From NCBI RefSeq assembly GCF_001263355.1, contig NZ_LGYO01000020.1:1-39732 (forward strand): 39,732 nucleotides of DNA, read 5' to 3'. Positions 30,464 to 38,884 of the stretch are shown here, one piece after another. This stretch comes from Acetobacterium bakii. GTDB taxonomy: Bacteria > Bacillota > Clostridia > Eubacteriales > Eubacteriaceae. The translations under genes were made by a program, and so were the position numbers. Within the stretch, counting starts at the first letter, position 1; every line of letters starts with the position of its first letter. The notes beneath the pieces are model-generated. The model saw only the letters and a program-made list of their open reading frames with translations. It made no database searches and was not told the origin of the DNA.

Positions 30464-32389
30464 ATGATAATTGATTTTTTTGAGGATGAAGACAAACGCC
30501 GGCTGGCTTTTTTAATCATTTCCGGGGTGGCATTGCTGATGAGTCTCTTCCATATCAGTATTTTTAAAATCGATGGGGCCTGGGTGGCCATTGTTTTCTG
30601 TGGCCTGCCGATTTTAAAAGGAGCCGTTGCAGGGTTGCTTCATGACTTTGATATTAAGGCGGATCTGCTGGTATCCATTGCCCTGGTGGCGGCGGTTTTA
30701 ATTGGTGAGATCTTTGCCGCCGGGGAGGTTGCCTTTATTATGGTACTGGGGGCAATGCTGGAAGACCGGACGGTTGCCAAGGCCCGGGCCGGCATTGAGA
30801 AACTGGTCCAGCTAACCCCCCGGATTGCCCGGGTGATTTGTCAGGGGGAAGAATGCCTGATCCCCGCCGAGGATGTTCGGGTGGGGGATACCCTGCGGGT
30901 GCTGGCCGGGGAAACCATTGCGGTTGACGGCCGGATTATTTCGGGTCAGACATCCATTGATCAATCGCTTATGACCGGGGAATCGCTTCCGGTGGATAAG
31001 GATATTGGGGATTTAGTTTCCAGCGGAACCGTTAACCAATTCGGCACCTTCGATATGGAAGCCACTATGGTGGGGGAAAACAGTTCCCTTCAGCGGATGA
31101 TTAAACTGGTGGAATCGGCTGATGCCGGCAAAGCTAAAATTGTCGGCATTGCCGACCGCTGGGCGACTTGGATTGTTGTGATTGCCCTGGTATCGGCTTT
31201 TGGCACCTGGCTTGTGACCGGTGAAATTATTCGTGGGGTGACCATTCTGGTGGTGTTCTGTCCCTGCGCTTTGGTGCTGGCAACTCCCACCGCGATTATG
31301 GCGGGGATTGGCAATGCTTCCCGGTACGGCATCCTGGTCCGGGAAGGGGATGCCCTGGAGCGGCTGGCTATGGTGTCGGTTATCGCCTTTGATAAAACCG
31401 GCACCCTTACCTATGGGAAACCGGATGTGGTGGCAGTCAATAGCTATGATCCCGAAATCAGCCCGGAAGCATTACTGGCCCTTACCGCTGCGGCGGAGCT
31501 GCGTTCCGAGCATCCGCTGGGAAAGGCCGTTGTTACTCACTTTAGAAATCACTTAGCAACAAAACTGACCGAACCCCGGGCATTCACCATGATCCCCGGT
31601 CGCGGGGTTAAAGCCAGCATTGGCGACTTCATTGTTTTGGCGGGTAATACGACGCTGTTGACTGAAAACGCAGTGACCGTCCCGCAAAAGATGCATGACA
31701 ATGCCGCTGTATACCTTAACGACGGCTGTACCATTATCTATGTTGCCAGAAACGGCTGTGCGGCCGGTTTTGTGGCGCTGGCGGATACGCTTCGCCGGGA
31801 TACGGTTAAGGTGATCAACGATCTCAAGACCCTGGGGGCCAAAAGTGTGCTGCTAACCGGAGACAACCCTTTGGCGGCGGCGCATATTGCCGAAGCGGTG
31901 GGCATCAAGGATTACCGCGCCCAGTGTTTACCCGCAGATAAAATGGCGGCAATTGAACAGTATCAGCAGGAAAAAAAACTGGTGTGCATGATTGGGGACG
32001 GGATTAACGATGCCCCGGCGCTGAAAAAAGCTTATGTGGGTGTGGCCATGGGCGGCATCGGATCGGATATTGCCGTTGATGCCGCCGATATCGTGCTGGT
32101 CAGTGATGATATTAAATGCATTCCTCATTTGTTGAATCTGTCCCAAAAGACTATGAAAACTATTAAACTGAATTTATCCCTTTCCATGGCTCTTAATTTT
32201 GCCGCCATTATTCTGGCCATGGCCGGCATATTAAATCCGGTCACCGGGGCTCTGGTTCATAATATCGGCTCGGTATTCGTTATTATCAACTCAGCTTTGC
32301 TGCTGAATTTCAAAAATAAATGGCATCCCATTGATGCCACGGGTTTGAAAAAGGAAGTTTTAGCGGAAGCACCCCAAAGCAGCATTTAG
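30464..32389 (+). CDS. P1B-type heavy-metal ATPase (CPC motif, no HMA domain)
   Basis: A 641-residue soft-metal exporter. Actuator TGES (171-174), transmembrane CPC (266-268) followed by ALVLATPTAIMAGIGNASRYG, phosphorylated Asp310 in DKTGTLT, and hinge GDGINDAPALKKA. There is no N-terminal HMA or Cys-rich domain, so it is shorter than typical CopA. The csoR neighbour points to Cu(I) or Ag(I). However, the last helices read SMALNFAAI and VHNIGSVFVIINSALLL, not the YN/MxxSS pair of P1B-1 CopA, so specificity is uncertain. ATG 30464 is favoured by AGGTGATGG about 8 nt upstream over the TTG two codons earlier. Confidence 0.87.
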   Translation: MIIDFFEDEDKRRLAFLIISGVALLMSLFHISIFKIDGAWVAIVFCGLPILKGAVAGLLHDFDIKADLLVSIALVAAVLIGEIFAAGEVAFIMVLGAMLEDRTVAKARAGIEKLVQLTPRIARVICQGEECLIPAEDVRVGDTLRVLAGETIAVDGRIISGQTSIDQSLMTGESLPVDKDIGDLVSSGTVNQFGTFDMEATMVGENSSLQRMIKLVESADAGKAKIVGIADRWATWIVVIALVSAFGTWLVTGEIIRGVTILVVFCPCALVLATPTAIMAGIGNASRYGILVREGDALERLAMVSVIAFDKTGTLTYGKPDVVAVNSYDPEISPEALLALTAAAELRSEHPLGKAVVTHFRNHLATKLTEPRAFTMIPGRGVKASIGDFIVLAGNTTLLTENAVTVPQKMHDNAAVYLNDGCTIIYVARNGCAAGFVALADTLRRDTVKVINDLKTLGAKSVLLTGDNPLAAAHIAEAVGIKDYRAQCLPADKMAAIEQYQQEKKLVCMIGDGINDAPALKKAYVGVAMGGIGSDIAVDAADIVLVSDDIKCIPHLLNLSQKTMKTIKLNLSLSMALNFAAIILAMAGILNPVTGALVHNIGSVFVIINSALLLNFKNKWHPIDATGLKKEVLAEAPQSSI

Positions 32390-32439
32390 CCTTGCTTTTG
32401 GGCTGGATATGATTAATTATCACATTTGTTTTTTCAATG

Positions 32440-32468
32440 TTGTTGAATAGGCGTTGTTTTCATATAAA
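32440..32468 (+). promoter_or_regulatory. Promoter of serine dehydratase genes
   Basis: TTGTTG (32440-32445), a 17-bp spacer and TATAAA (32463-32468), 36 bp before the sdaAB start. Confidence 0.5.
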
Positions 32469-32504
32469 TTGGGGTAAAAAATAAAGAAGTCAAAGGAGAT
32501 TAAA

Positions 32505-33191
32505 ATGGACGTTAGTATTTTTCATGTTTTGGGTCCGGTAATGATTGGCCCTTCCAGTTCCCATACGGCTGGGGCGGCAAAGCTGGCCCGAACTGCCCGG
32601 GCCATTGCCCAGAAACCCTTTCATCATGTATCATTTGGTCTGCATGGTTCCTTTGCCAAAACCTATAAAGGCCACGGCACGGATAAGGCCCTGGTGGCGG
32701 GAGCCCTTGATATCAGTGAAAAGGACGAACGCCTGACGGACAGCTTTGAGCTGGCGAAAAAGGCGGGGCTTGATTATGATTTTTATGAAACGGATCTGGG
32801 GGATGTCCATGAAAACAGCGTAAAATTTACCTTTGCTTTTGAGGATGGCACAATCATGGAAGTGGTGGGATCTTCGGTTGGCGGCGGCGAAATCGTTATT
32901 CGTAAAATCAATGACTTTGCCATTAACCTTTCGGCTACCCTGCCCAGTATTATCATTAAACAGTATGACACTAAGGGGGTTCTCAGTGACATCACCCGGG
33001 TATTTGCGAAACACGATATAAACATTGCCACCATGAGTGTCAGCCGAACCACCAAAGGGGAAAAAGCCCTTTGTATTATTGAATCCGACAGTCCAATTTC
33101 GGATGCTGTGGGGGATCAGCTCAGAGAGGTTAAAAATGTGATTGATGTAATGATCTTAAATTTGATATCGGAGGAGGATGAGGATGTATAA
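32505..33191 (+). CDS. sdaAB: L-serine dehydratase, beta subunit
   Basis: A 228-residue beta chain of the oxygen-sensitive [4Fe-4S] L-serine dehydratase, which converts L-serine to pyruvate and ammonia. The N-terminal domain opens VLGPVMIGPSSSHTAGAAKL, the substrate-loop motif. A C-terminal ACT domain (residues about 150-222: IIIKQYDTKGVLSDITRVFA, INIATMSVSRT) probably senses serine. AAAGGAG lies 7 nt before the ATG. The alpha-subunit gene overlaps by 8 nt, which couples subunit synthesis. Pyruvate made here could feed central metabolism of an anaerobe. Confidence 0.95.
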   Translation: MDVSIFHVLGPVMIGPSSSHTAGAAKLARTARAIAQKPFHHVSFGLHGSFAKTYKGHGTDKALVAGALDISEKDERLTDSFELAKKAGLDYDFYETDLGDVHENSVKFTFAFEDGTIMEVVGSSVGGGEIVIRKINDFAINLSATLPSIIIKQYDTKGVLSDITRVFAKHDINIATMSVSRTTKGEKALCIIESDSPISDAVGDQLREVKNVIDVMILNLISEEDEDV

Positions 33192-34053
33192 CAATATACG
33201 GGAGCTTTTGGATATGTGCGAGAGTGAAGATATGCCTTTATGGAAAGCTGTTGTGGAAAATGAAAAAAAACTTTCGGATACTTCAGAAGAACAGATTTTT
33301 GAGACCATGGCCAAACGTTATGAAATTATGACGGCCGCTGCTAAAAGACAACTGGGAACGTCCCCAAACCCTTCAAAAACCATGATCAACGGTCTGGCCA
33401 AGGGTCAGTTTGTCCATGCTCAAACCGGCGGGTTATCCGGAAGCTTCCTTAACCGGGTGATGGCTTATGCCCTTTCCTGCAGTGAGGTCAATGCCTCCAT
33501 GGGCAAGATTTGCGCCGCACCCACCGCCGGCTCCTGCGGTATTCTCCCGGCGGTTATGGTCGGGGTGGCTGAGGAACGGATGCTGGATCAGGACACGGTG
33601 TACCGGGGCCTGATTACAGCGGCGGGTATTGGTGCAGTTATTACCCAGAATGCCACGGTTTCTGGCGCTGAAGGCGGATGTCAGGCGGAATGCGGGGTAG
33701 CCGCCGGAATGGCGGCGGCCGCTGTTGTGGAAATGCTGGGCGGCACGCCCCGGCAGTCGGCAACGGCCTGTTCCCTGGCCCTGGTTAATGTGATGGGTCT
33801 GGTTTGTGATCCGGTGGCGGGGCTGGTACAAATACCCTGTGCCCAGAGAAACGCTTCACAGGCGGTGAATGCCATCATCAGTGCGGACATGGCGCTGGCG
33901 GGGATGCCGTGTATCATCCCCCCGGACGAAGTCATTGACGCCATGTATCAGGTGGGACGGATGCTCCCCTGCGCGCTGAAGGAAACCGCCCTGGGGGGGA
34001 TTGCCGCAACCCCCACCGGGAAAAAAATCTTCAGGTCATTTTTTTCGGATTAA
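33184..34053 (+). CDS. sdaAA: L-serine dehydratase, alpha subunit
   Basis: A 289-residue catalytic subunit carrying the [4Fe-4S] cluster. Conserved cysteines occur in KICAAPTAGSCGILPAV, ACSLALVNVMGLVCDPVAG and IPCAQRN. GTSPNPSKTMINGLAKG and the glycine-rich SGAEGGCQAECGVAAGMAAA segment match the family. ATG 33184 is chosen over the ATG two codons upstream because GGAGGAGG (33170-33177) then has proper 6-nt spacing. With sdaAB it forms the two-subunit Gram-positive enzyme. The downstream 102-nt structured element probably ends the transcript. Confidence 0.95.
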   Translation: MYNNIRELLDMCESEDMPLWKAVVENEKKLSDTSEEQIFETMAKRYEIMTAAAKRQLGTSPNPSKTMINGLAKGQFVHAQTGGLSGSFLNRVMAYALSCSEVNASMGKICAAPTAGSCGILPAVMVGVAEERMLDQDTVYRGLITAAGIGAVITQNATVSGAEGGCQAECGVAAGMAAAAVVEMLGGTPRQSATACSLALVNVMGLVCDPVAGLVQIPCAQRNASQAVNAIISADMALAGMPCIIPPDEVIDAMYQVGRMLPCALKETALGGIAATPTGKKIFRSFFSD

Positions 34054-34077
34054 CGCTTAACCCAAAAAGGCAAAATC

Positions 34078-34179
34078 GTCTTACCGACAATGCTAAATCG
34101 TTGTGTGCGCGTGAATGCGTACAGACTCTGGCCTGTTCGCCTCAAGGCACACAACTGATATTAGTATTGTCGGTAAGAC
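34078..34179. repeat. 102-nt structured palindromic element
   Basis: The outer arms GTCTTACCGACAAT (34078-34091) and ATTGTCGGTAAGAC (34166-34179) are exact complements. Inside them CTAA/TTAG and GTTGTGTGC (34100-34108)/GCACACAAC (34147-34155) continue the stem around a 38-nt loop. A T-rich run follows (TTACTTTTTG). It separates the convergent sdaAA and endolysin genes and may be a terminator, a MITE or a structured RNA. Confidence 0.7.
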
Positions 34180-34195
34180 TTACTTTTTGTATTTA

Positions 34196-34732
34196 TTAAA
34201 TTTCCAAATGGCAGAAGCCCTGGTCTTCGTAGATGATGACCCCAAGGTTGTGATTGCGGGCGGCCGCGGCCAGAGTGTAGACATCCAGCCCCGGGGCGTA
34301 GCAGTCCACGGCATGGCCGATCAGGTGTTTGGAATTGGGAATGCCGCCGACTTCCGCGTTACGGCTGGGGCAGCGGATCCCGGAGGTCACGATGATGGGG
34401 ACATCGAGAGTCTGTCTCAGGGCTTCCAGAGATGCCATCAGGACCGGGTTCATTTCGTTTGGGAAACCGTTACAGAATCGCCCCTCGCAACAGCACCTGA
34501 ATTCCTGGCGGTTAAAGTGGTGGGTGAGCTGATCCCCCGGCTGGACAACCGGGTTGGTGTCCTGGAACAAGGCCTGATGAGTCATGGGACCAACCATGCC
34601 ATCGGCTTCCAGGCCGTGATCCGTCTGGAAAGCTGTAATGGCCGCCAGGGTCTGGGGCCCGGCAATATCATCCAGGGGGCCAGGATCATACCCGGCTTTC
34701 TTCAGGGTTTCTTGAATTTCCAAAATGTACAT
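34196..34732 (-). CDS. Peptidoglycan-binding / M15 peptidase (endolysin-like)
   Basis: A 178-residue phage-type lysin. Residues 1-57 form a PG_binding_1 domain (IQETLKKAGYDPGPLDDIAG, ITAFQTDHGLEADGMVG). Residues about 68-178 are a Peptidase_M15_3/D-Ala-D-Ala carboxypeptidase-like domain with the zinc ligands in SKHLIGHAVDCYAPG and the terminal CHLEI. There is no signal peptide, so release would need a holin; a holin gene lies at 39251-39661. AAAGGAG precedes the ATG. The leader at 34768-34803 matches that of the holin gene. A Cys-rich stretch (RCCCEGRFC) is unusual. No other phage structural genes are in view. Confidence 0.85.
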   Translation of the reverse strand: MYILEIQETLKKAGYDPGPLDDIAGPQTLAAITAFQTDHGLEADGMVGPMTHQALFQDTNPVVQPGDQLTHHFNRQEFRCCCEGRFCNGFPNEMNPVLMASLEALRQTLDVPIIVTSGIRCPSRNAEVGGIPNSKHLIGHAVDCYAPGLDVYTLAAAARNHNLGVIIYEDQGFCHLEI

Positions 34733-34767
34733 TTGCTTTGTTCTCCTTTCAAAATTGGGTTTATAGA

Positions 34768-34803
34768 TAATTGCGATACTGCTGTGAGCTTCGCTGCCAG
34801 CTT
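34768..34803 (-). promoter_or_regulatory. Conserved lysis-gene leader (endolysin copy)
   Basis: Plus-strand TAATTGCGATACTGCTGTGA then GCTTCGCTGCCAGCTT. 32 of the first 35 bases match 39698-39732 upstream of the holin. In both cases the element begins 36 bp upstream of the ATG on the coding strand and is followed by GAAAGGAG. It may be a promoter, protein site or RNA element; no sigma-A boxes are obvious. Confidence 0.65.
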
Positions 34804-34975
34804 TACACGAAACAATTTCTCCACTCTACGAGATGTCCGCCTCGACGTTACAAAATCGTTTGTGAAAACTGACATCAAAGCAAATTACTTTTTTAAATTT
34901 TGCAATTACCTATTCTGTTCAGGTTATAGATGGGGGTTTTAGGAAAAAGGTGTCATTTTAATTTTGCAAAAAATA
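34804..34975. other. Gene-free leader region upstream of endolysin
   Basis: No convincing gene. The minus-strand reading contains the shared lysis leader at its 3' side and a terminator hairpin at its 5' side (34976-35015), so it may be the long untranslated leader of the endolysin transcript. Nothing else was recognised. Confidence 0.35.
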
Positions 34976-35015
34976 AAAACAGGTGTCGCGGCTTTCGTCG
35001 GCACCTGTTTTCATT
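34976..35015. terminator. Terminator hairpin upstream of endolysin and DUF pair
   Basis: AAAACAGGTG (34976-34985) and CACCTGTTTT (35002-35011) flank a GC-rich loop. The minus-strand direction has the stronger T-run (TTTTTATTTTTT), so it would stop or attenuate transcription toward the endolysin gene. Confidence 0.65.
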
Positions 35016-35108
35016 ATTTGATTGCTTTAATTTCGTGAGTGTGGTATCATAAAATTATATGAATATGATTACGTCTTATAAAACATTATCATATCACATA
35101 CGAAATAG

Positions 35109-35146
35109 ATTGTCAATAATAAATGTCTTTTGTTTTGACAATTTTT
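35109..35146 (+). promoter_or_regulatory. Hairpin with T-run directly before a ribosome site
   Basis: ATTGTCAA (35109-35116) and TTGACAAT (35135-35142) flank an 18-nt loop. TTTT follows, and AGGAGG begins at 35147. The position right before the Shine-Dalgarno suggests attenuation or translational control of the DUF pair. Confidence 0.4.
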
Positions 35147-35159
35147 AGGAGGTACCCAT

Positions 35160-35657
35160 ATGTCGTTTGATCTCATGCTTTTAGACAATTCCTATATGGA
35201 AAAACAGGCAGTTTCAGAAATAATGTTGTGTAATAAAGTCATTGAAGAGTATTCCCTGGTGCTTACCGAAGAGCAGGCCATGGAACTTGTTGAAACCCGT
35301 TCGTATTCGCTGAAGAATCTTGGCAGAATCGAATTCGGGGGAGGAACCATTGAAAAATTAATTGTGGGGTTTGCCCAGAGTCCTTATATTTCACAGTACC
35401 GTTATATCGAATTTCTGGAGGAACTCATTGAAATATTCTATTACTATAAAAATGAAACCCTTGATTTAATGAGCGATGATGATCTGATTAAATATATGCG
35501 AAAATATTTTGATGGGGTCTGCAAAGGATCGCTGGATCAGCTTAAATATGGTGAGCTCCATCGGATGGCTCGCAATATCCGATTCGGTTACAGTCCTGAC
35601 TATAATGAAACCGATGAAATCAAAGAATTTGTGGAAATGGAGGAGGAAAATGAATAG
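35160..35657 (+). CDS. DUF6323-like protein of unknown function
   Basis: A 165-residue soluble acidic protein beginning MSFDLMLLDNSYMEKQAVSE. The middle reads YSLVLTEEQAMELVETRSYS and the C-terminal half is helical, with NIRFGYSPDYNETDEIKEFV near the end. I associate it, from memory, with the clostridial DUF6323 family, which is found paired with DUF6179. No catalytic motif, signal peptide or membrane segment is seen. TAGGAGG lies 7 nt before the ATG. The next gene starts inside its last codons, so the pair is co-translated. Confidence 0.7.
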   Translation: MSFDLMLLDNSYMEKQAVSEIMLCNKVIEEYSLVLTEEQAMELVETRSYSLKNLGRIEFGGGTIEKLIVGFAQSPYISQYRYIEFLEELIEIFYYYKNETLDLMSDDDLIKYMRKYFDGVCKGSLDQLKYGELHRMARNIRFGYSPDYNETDEIKEFVEMEEENE

Positions 35658-37008
35658 TATTCAGAAGCATTCAAAAATTGATGCAGCAAAATTGAGCACG
35701 GAATTTTATTTCCAATCGCTTTTGCAGGAAGCCTATATGCTCGGCGAACTCAATGCTGTCGAATCCGAGCGGGTTCAAATGGAATGCATTAAACTTCTGG
35801 CCGAAAGCACTGAGCGCTATACCAAAGGGAACAGCAGCTCGGTACAGATCGAAACCGCCCAGGAAATCATGACCTCAAATTTATATACCATCGGTATTTA
35901 TCTCAAATCACTTCCTGGTGTGGAAGTGGCTCTTAATGAGGTGATTAATGTGCCCATCGAGGAACTTTACGATTTGGGTTACCAGGTTATTAACAGAAAA
36001 TTAAAGGTTGCCAGATATTTTTTTCAGCTGGTGCGCAAAACAAAAATCGCAACACAACACCAGGCTTATAATGAAACCATTGAAGGTATCAAACTTTTTT
36101 TCATGCAGTATAATCCTCAGTTTAGTGCCCATGAAATGCCGGGCGACATCGATTATCAACTGATGCATCCGGTGATTAGCTTAGCCGGGGTGGAATATAT
36201 TATTCAATACCTGGAAAATCTGTATTATGAAAATCTGTTCTGTTCGAAGTTCGATGCCCAGGCGGTGAGTGAAGTTATGTGGGGCTACGATGAAGGTTAT
36301 GAAGATTTGTTGGAAAATATCTTTGAGCATATTCTCCAAAGTGCGTTGGGATGTGGTCTGATCGGTAAAAATCGACAATCCCTTGATTTCAGTCCGGCGG
36401 ATCTCCAAATAATAAAAAGCACGCTGGTCGGGAAAAATCAGCAGTCGGTCCTTGCGGCATTGCTTCCAGTGAGCATTGCTATGCTGGATGATCTGGGACT
36501 TAAAAATACATCCCTCAGGCACTATGTGCACTTAAGTCTGCCTGATATTGCCGTAACAATTTTCACCGCCTATGAGACGAATAGCTTGAATAATGTTTTT
36601 TCACCGCGTTATAATCCTAATACAAAACCCATGATGACTTTTTATATGGGTGTTAAAATGGATGACGCCGCTTACCGGGAAGTTATGGAAGAATTCCTTT
36701 CCTGTCGGTATTTTGAGGATAAACTTGAAATTATCAAAGAACACATTAAAACGCTGTCTGATCTGGAAGATATTATCATTGGTGGAGAATTAACCGACAC
36801 CGAAGCGGCAATGGTCTTTGATTTGCTTGGTGACGTTGAAATTGGCGCTTTGGCCAAGCGTCATACCTTTAACCAGGAAGTTAATGCTGTTGATTTTTCC
36901 GAAGCTGAGATTCGGATGCAGTACAATTTACAGAAGTATCTGCAGAGGATGCCTAAAAATCGGCTTGGCGGGATTTATGAAAAAATGAAAAGTATTGAGG
37001 TTATTTAA
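35650..37008 (+). CDS. DUF6179-like protein of unknown function
   Basis: A 452-residue helical cytosolic protein, probably of the DUF6179 family (recalled, not searched). The N-terminus is KLSTEFYFQSLLQEAYMLGE; the middle has FFMQYNPQFSAHEMPGDIDY and LMHPVISLAGVEYIIQYLEN; the end has DLEDIIIGGELTDTEAAMVF. ATG 35650 with GAGGAGG just upstream overlaps the previous gene by 8 nt. A longer in-frame reading to 35509 lies entirely inside the upstream gene and is unlikely. No enzyme motif is visible. Constant pairing with DUF6323 would suggest a two-protein complex. Confidence 0.7.
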   Translation: MNSIQKHSKIDAAKLSTEFYFQSLLQEAYMLGELNAVESERVQMECIKLLAESTERYTKGNSSSVQIETAQEIMTSNLYTIGIYLKSLPGVEVALNEVINVPIEELYDLGYQVINRKLKVARYFFQLVRKTKIATQHQAYNETIEGIKLFFMQYNPQFSAHEMPGDIDYQLMHPVISLAGVEYIIQYLENLYYENLFCSKFDAQAVSEVMWGYDEGYEDLLENIFEHILQSALGCGLIGKNRQSLDFSPADLQIIKSTLVGKNQQSVLAALLPVSIAMLDDLGLKNTSLRHYVHLSLPDIAVTIFTAYETNSLNNVFSPRYNPNTKPMMTFYMGVKMDDAAYREVMEEFLSCRYFEDKLEIIKEHIKTLSDLEDIIIGGELTDTEAAMVFDLLGDVEIGALAKRHTFNQEVNAVDFSEAEIRMQYNLQKYLQRMPKNRLGGIYEKMKSIEVI

Positions 37009-37186
37009 GGTCTTGATTTCTTAAGAAAACAAATCAGGTCCCTCGGTAAGAGCGGTGACCTAATAAAAAAAATCTGGTGTTGCGGTAAAACAGGTTGACG
37101 CAAGAAATAGAAGAAACTTCTGGATTTTTGGAGTAAGTGTCTTTTACCTAAATAAAAACCTAGTTAGTAATTTTGAATTGTTCGAA
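37009..37186. other. Gene-free stretch with two small hairpins
   Basis: AGGTC/GACCT (37036-37061) and TTGCG/CGCAA (37080-37103) could form short stems in an A-rich context. They match no riboswitch I recognise. No gene is seen. Confidence 0.3.
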
Positions 37187-37234
37187 AAAAAAACACTTCC
37201 GGCAGATAAAGCTGCCAGGAGGTGTTTTTTTTTG
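37187..37234 (+). terminator. Terminator of the DUF6323-DUF6179 operon
   Basis: AACACTTCCGGCAG (37192-37205) pairs with CTGCCAGGAGGTGTT (37212-37226), with one bulge, and is followed by ten T residues and preceded by an A-run. Confidence 0.85.
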
Positions 37235-37437
37235 GGGAAAAAGGCGATTGTCGAAACATCGGTTGGAACCGGACATATTTAATTCATAGGAATATTTCTT
37301 CAGAAATAAGGAAAGGCGTGCAATAAGAAAGTATTCGTATAAACGACGATATTACCAAAAAAAGACGTAAAATGACCATAAATTAACTACTAATATTCAC
37401 ATAAACTTAAGAAATATATATAAATATGCATATGAAG

Positions 37438-37466
37438 TTTACATTCTATTGCATACATGGTACAAT
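37438..37466 (+). promoter_or_regulatory. Promoter of the iron alcohol dehydrogenase gene
   Basis: TTTACA (37438-37443), a 17-bp spacer and TACAAT (37461-37466). It leaves a leader of about 130 nt containing a hairpin, CATTTCAAGAT/ATCTTGGAATG (37531-37554). Confidence 0.7.
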
Positions 37467-37600
37467 CTGTTAAACGATTTCAGAGAAATTGTTAATCAAT
37501 ATGTAAGGCGGTGCAGCGTAAAAAATAGGCCATTTCAAGATGAATCTTGGAATGAAGGTTAGCTTAAAAAACAAAAAAATAAATATATCGGAGGAATAAT

Positions 37601-38764
37601 ATGGCTATTGCAGATCAAGTTTTTGGGTATTTTATGCCCGTAGTTAATTTAATGGGACCCGGTGCAGTAAAAGAAGTTGGCGAACAGGCAAAAGGCCTGG
37701 GAGCGAAAAAAGCCTTAATCGTAACCGATGCCGGCATGAAAAAAATGGGAGTGGCGGATCAGGTTAAGGATATTATTGAGGCATCCGGGCTGAAAGTTGT
37801 TATTTTTGCAGGAGCTCAGCCAAATCCAACAGATATTAATGTTGCTGACGGTTTTAAAATATTTACCAAAGAAAAATGTGATTTGATCGTATCATTAGGA
37901 GGCGGATCTTCTCATGATTGTGCCAAAGGTATTGGCCTTGTTGCCGGAAACGGCGGTAATATCCGGGATTTCGAAGGGGTTAATAAAAGTACTAAACCAA
38001 TGACCCATTTGATTGCTATTAATACAACAGCCGGTACTGCCAGTGAAATGACTCGTTTTTGTATTATTACCAACTCGGAAACCCATGTAAAAATGGCAAT
38101 AGTCGATTGGCGATGTACACCAACCGTTTCCATTAATGATCCTGTTTTAATGATCGGTATGCCAGCCAGTTTAACCGCAGCAACCGGAATGGATGCCTTA
38201 ACGCATTCGGTTGAAGCTTATATGTCAACCATTGCGACACCAGTGACGGACTCCGCGGCACTGATGTCTATGAAGCTTATTGGTGAAAATCTCCGCCAGG
38301 CAGTTGCCAATGGATCCAATTTTGAAGCAAGAAACAATATGGCCTATGCTCAGTTTTTAGGCGGAATGGCATTTAACAATGCGAGCCTGGGTTACGTTCA
38401 CGGAATGGCTCATCAGCTCGGAGGTTTTTATGATCTTCCCCATGGTGTGTGTAACGCTATTTTATTACCTCATGTACAACGGTTTAATTTAAACAGCAAT
38501 CCTAAACGTTTGGCTGATGTCGCAGTGGCATTGGGTGAAAACATTCAGGGCCTTTCAGTCAGAGATGCAGCTGAAAAGGGAATTGATGCCATTATTCAAC
38601 TGTCACAGGATGTTGGTATCCCAGCCGGCCTAACGGAACTTGGGGTCAAAGAAAAAGATTTCAAACTTATGGCAGAAAATGCTATGAAGGATGCCTGCAG
38701 CGGCACAAACCCCAGAACTGCTAAATTGGAAGAAGTTATTCAAATTTTTAAAAACGCAATGTAG
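37601..38764 (+). CDS. Iron-dependent (group III) alcohol dehydrogenase
   Basis: A 387-residue cytosolic Fe-ADH that interconverts primary alcohols and aldehydes with NAD(H). The NAD-binding GGGSSHD (101-107) and the Fe ligands Asp198, His202, His267 and His281 (GMDALTHSVEAY, HGMAHQLGGFYDLPHG) are intact. The sequence resembles Bacillus methanolicus-type methanol dehydrogenase and 1,3-propanediol dehydrogenase (DhaT), so substrate could be ethanol, methanol, 1,2- or 1,3-diols. Not a bifunctional AdhE, as there is no aldehyde dehydrogenase half. It has a strong promoter, CGGAGGAATAAT ribosome site and strong terminator, suggesting a highly expressed single gene. Confidence 0.93.
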   Translation: MAIADQVFGYFMPVVNLMGPGAVKEVGEQAKGLGAKKALIVTDAGMKKMGVADQVKDIIEASGLKVVIFAGAQPNPTDINVADGFKIFTKEKCDLIVSLGGGSSHDCAKGIGLVAGNGGNIRDFEGVNKSTKPMTHLIAINTTAGTASEMTRFCIITNSETHVKMAIVDWRCTPTVSINDPVLMIGMPASLTAATGMDALTHSVEAYMSTIATPVTDSAALMSMKLIGENLRQAVANGSNFEARNNMAYAQFLGGMAFNNASLGYVHGMAHQLGGFYDLPHGVCNAILLPHVQRFNLNSNPKRLADVAVALGENIQGLSVRDAAEKGIDAIIQLSQDVGIPAGLTELGVKEKDFKLMAENAMKDACSGTNPRTAKLEEVIQIFKNAM

Positions 38765-38776
38765 TATCACGCACAC

Positions 38777-38816
38777 AAAACCTCCTGGGCCGATGGCCCA
38801 GGAGGTTTTTTTTATT
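38777..38816 (+). terminator. Terminator of the alcohol dehydrogenase gene
   Basis: AAAACCTCCTGGGCC (38777-38791) and GGCCCAGGAGGTTTT (38795-38809) form a perfect 15-bp inverted repeat with a 3-nt centre, followed by a T-run. Confidence 0.95.
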
Positions 38817-38884
38817 TATTGAGGTAGTTTGTTTATTTTTTAGTTAGAGGGGTATTAAACTTTGCAATCAGGATGATAACGAGA

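Noticed and set aside
34115-34942. 275-codon open frame on the plus strand
   Set aside because: It runs antisense through the clear endolysin-like gene and the structured element, has no ribosome site and resembles no family.
35509-35649. Upstream extension of the DUF6179-like gene
   Set aside because: It overlaps the DUF6323-like gene in another frame; GAGGAGG places the start at 35650.
37009-37190. Possible riboswitch downstream of the DUF pair
   Set aside because: Only two short 5-bp stems with no recognisable conserved core and no gene placed for cis control before the terminator.
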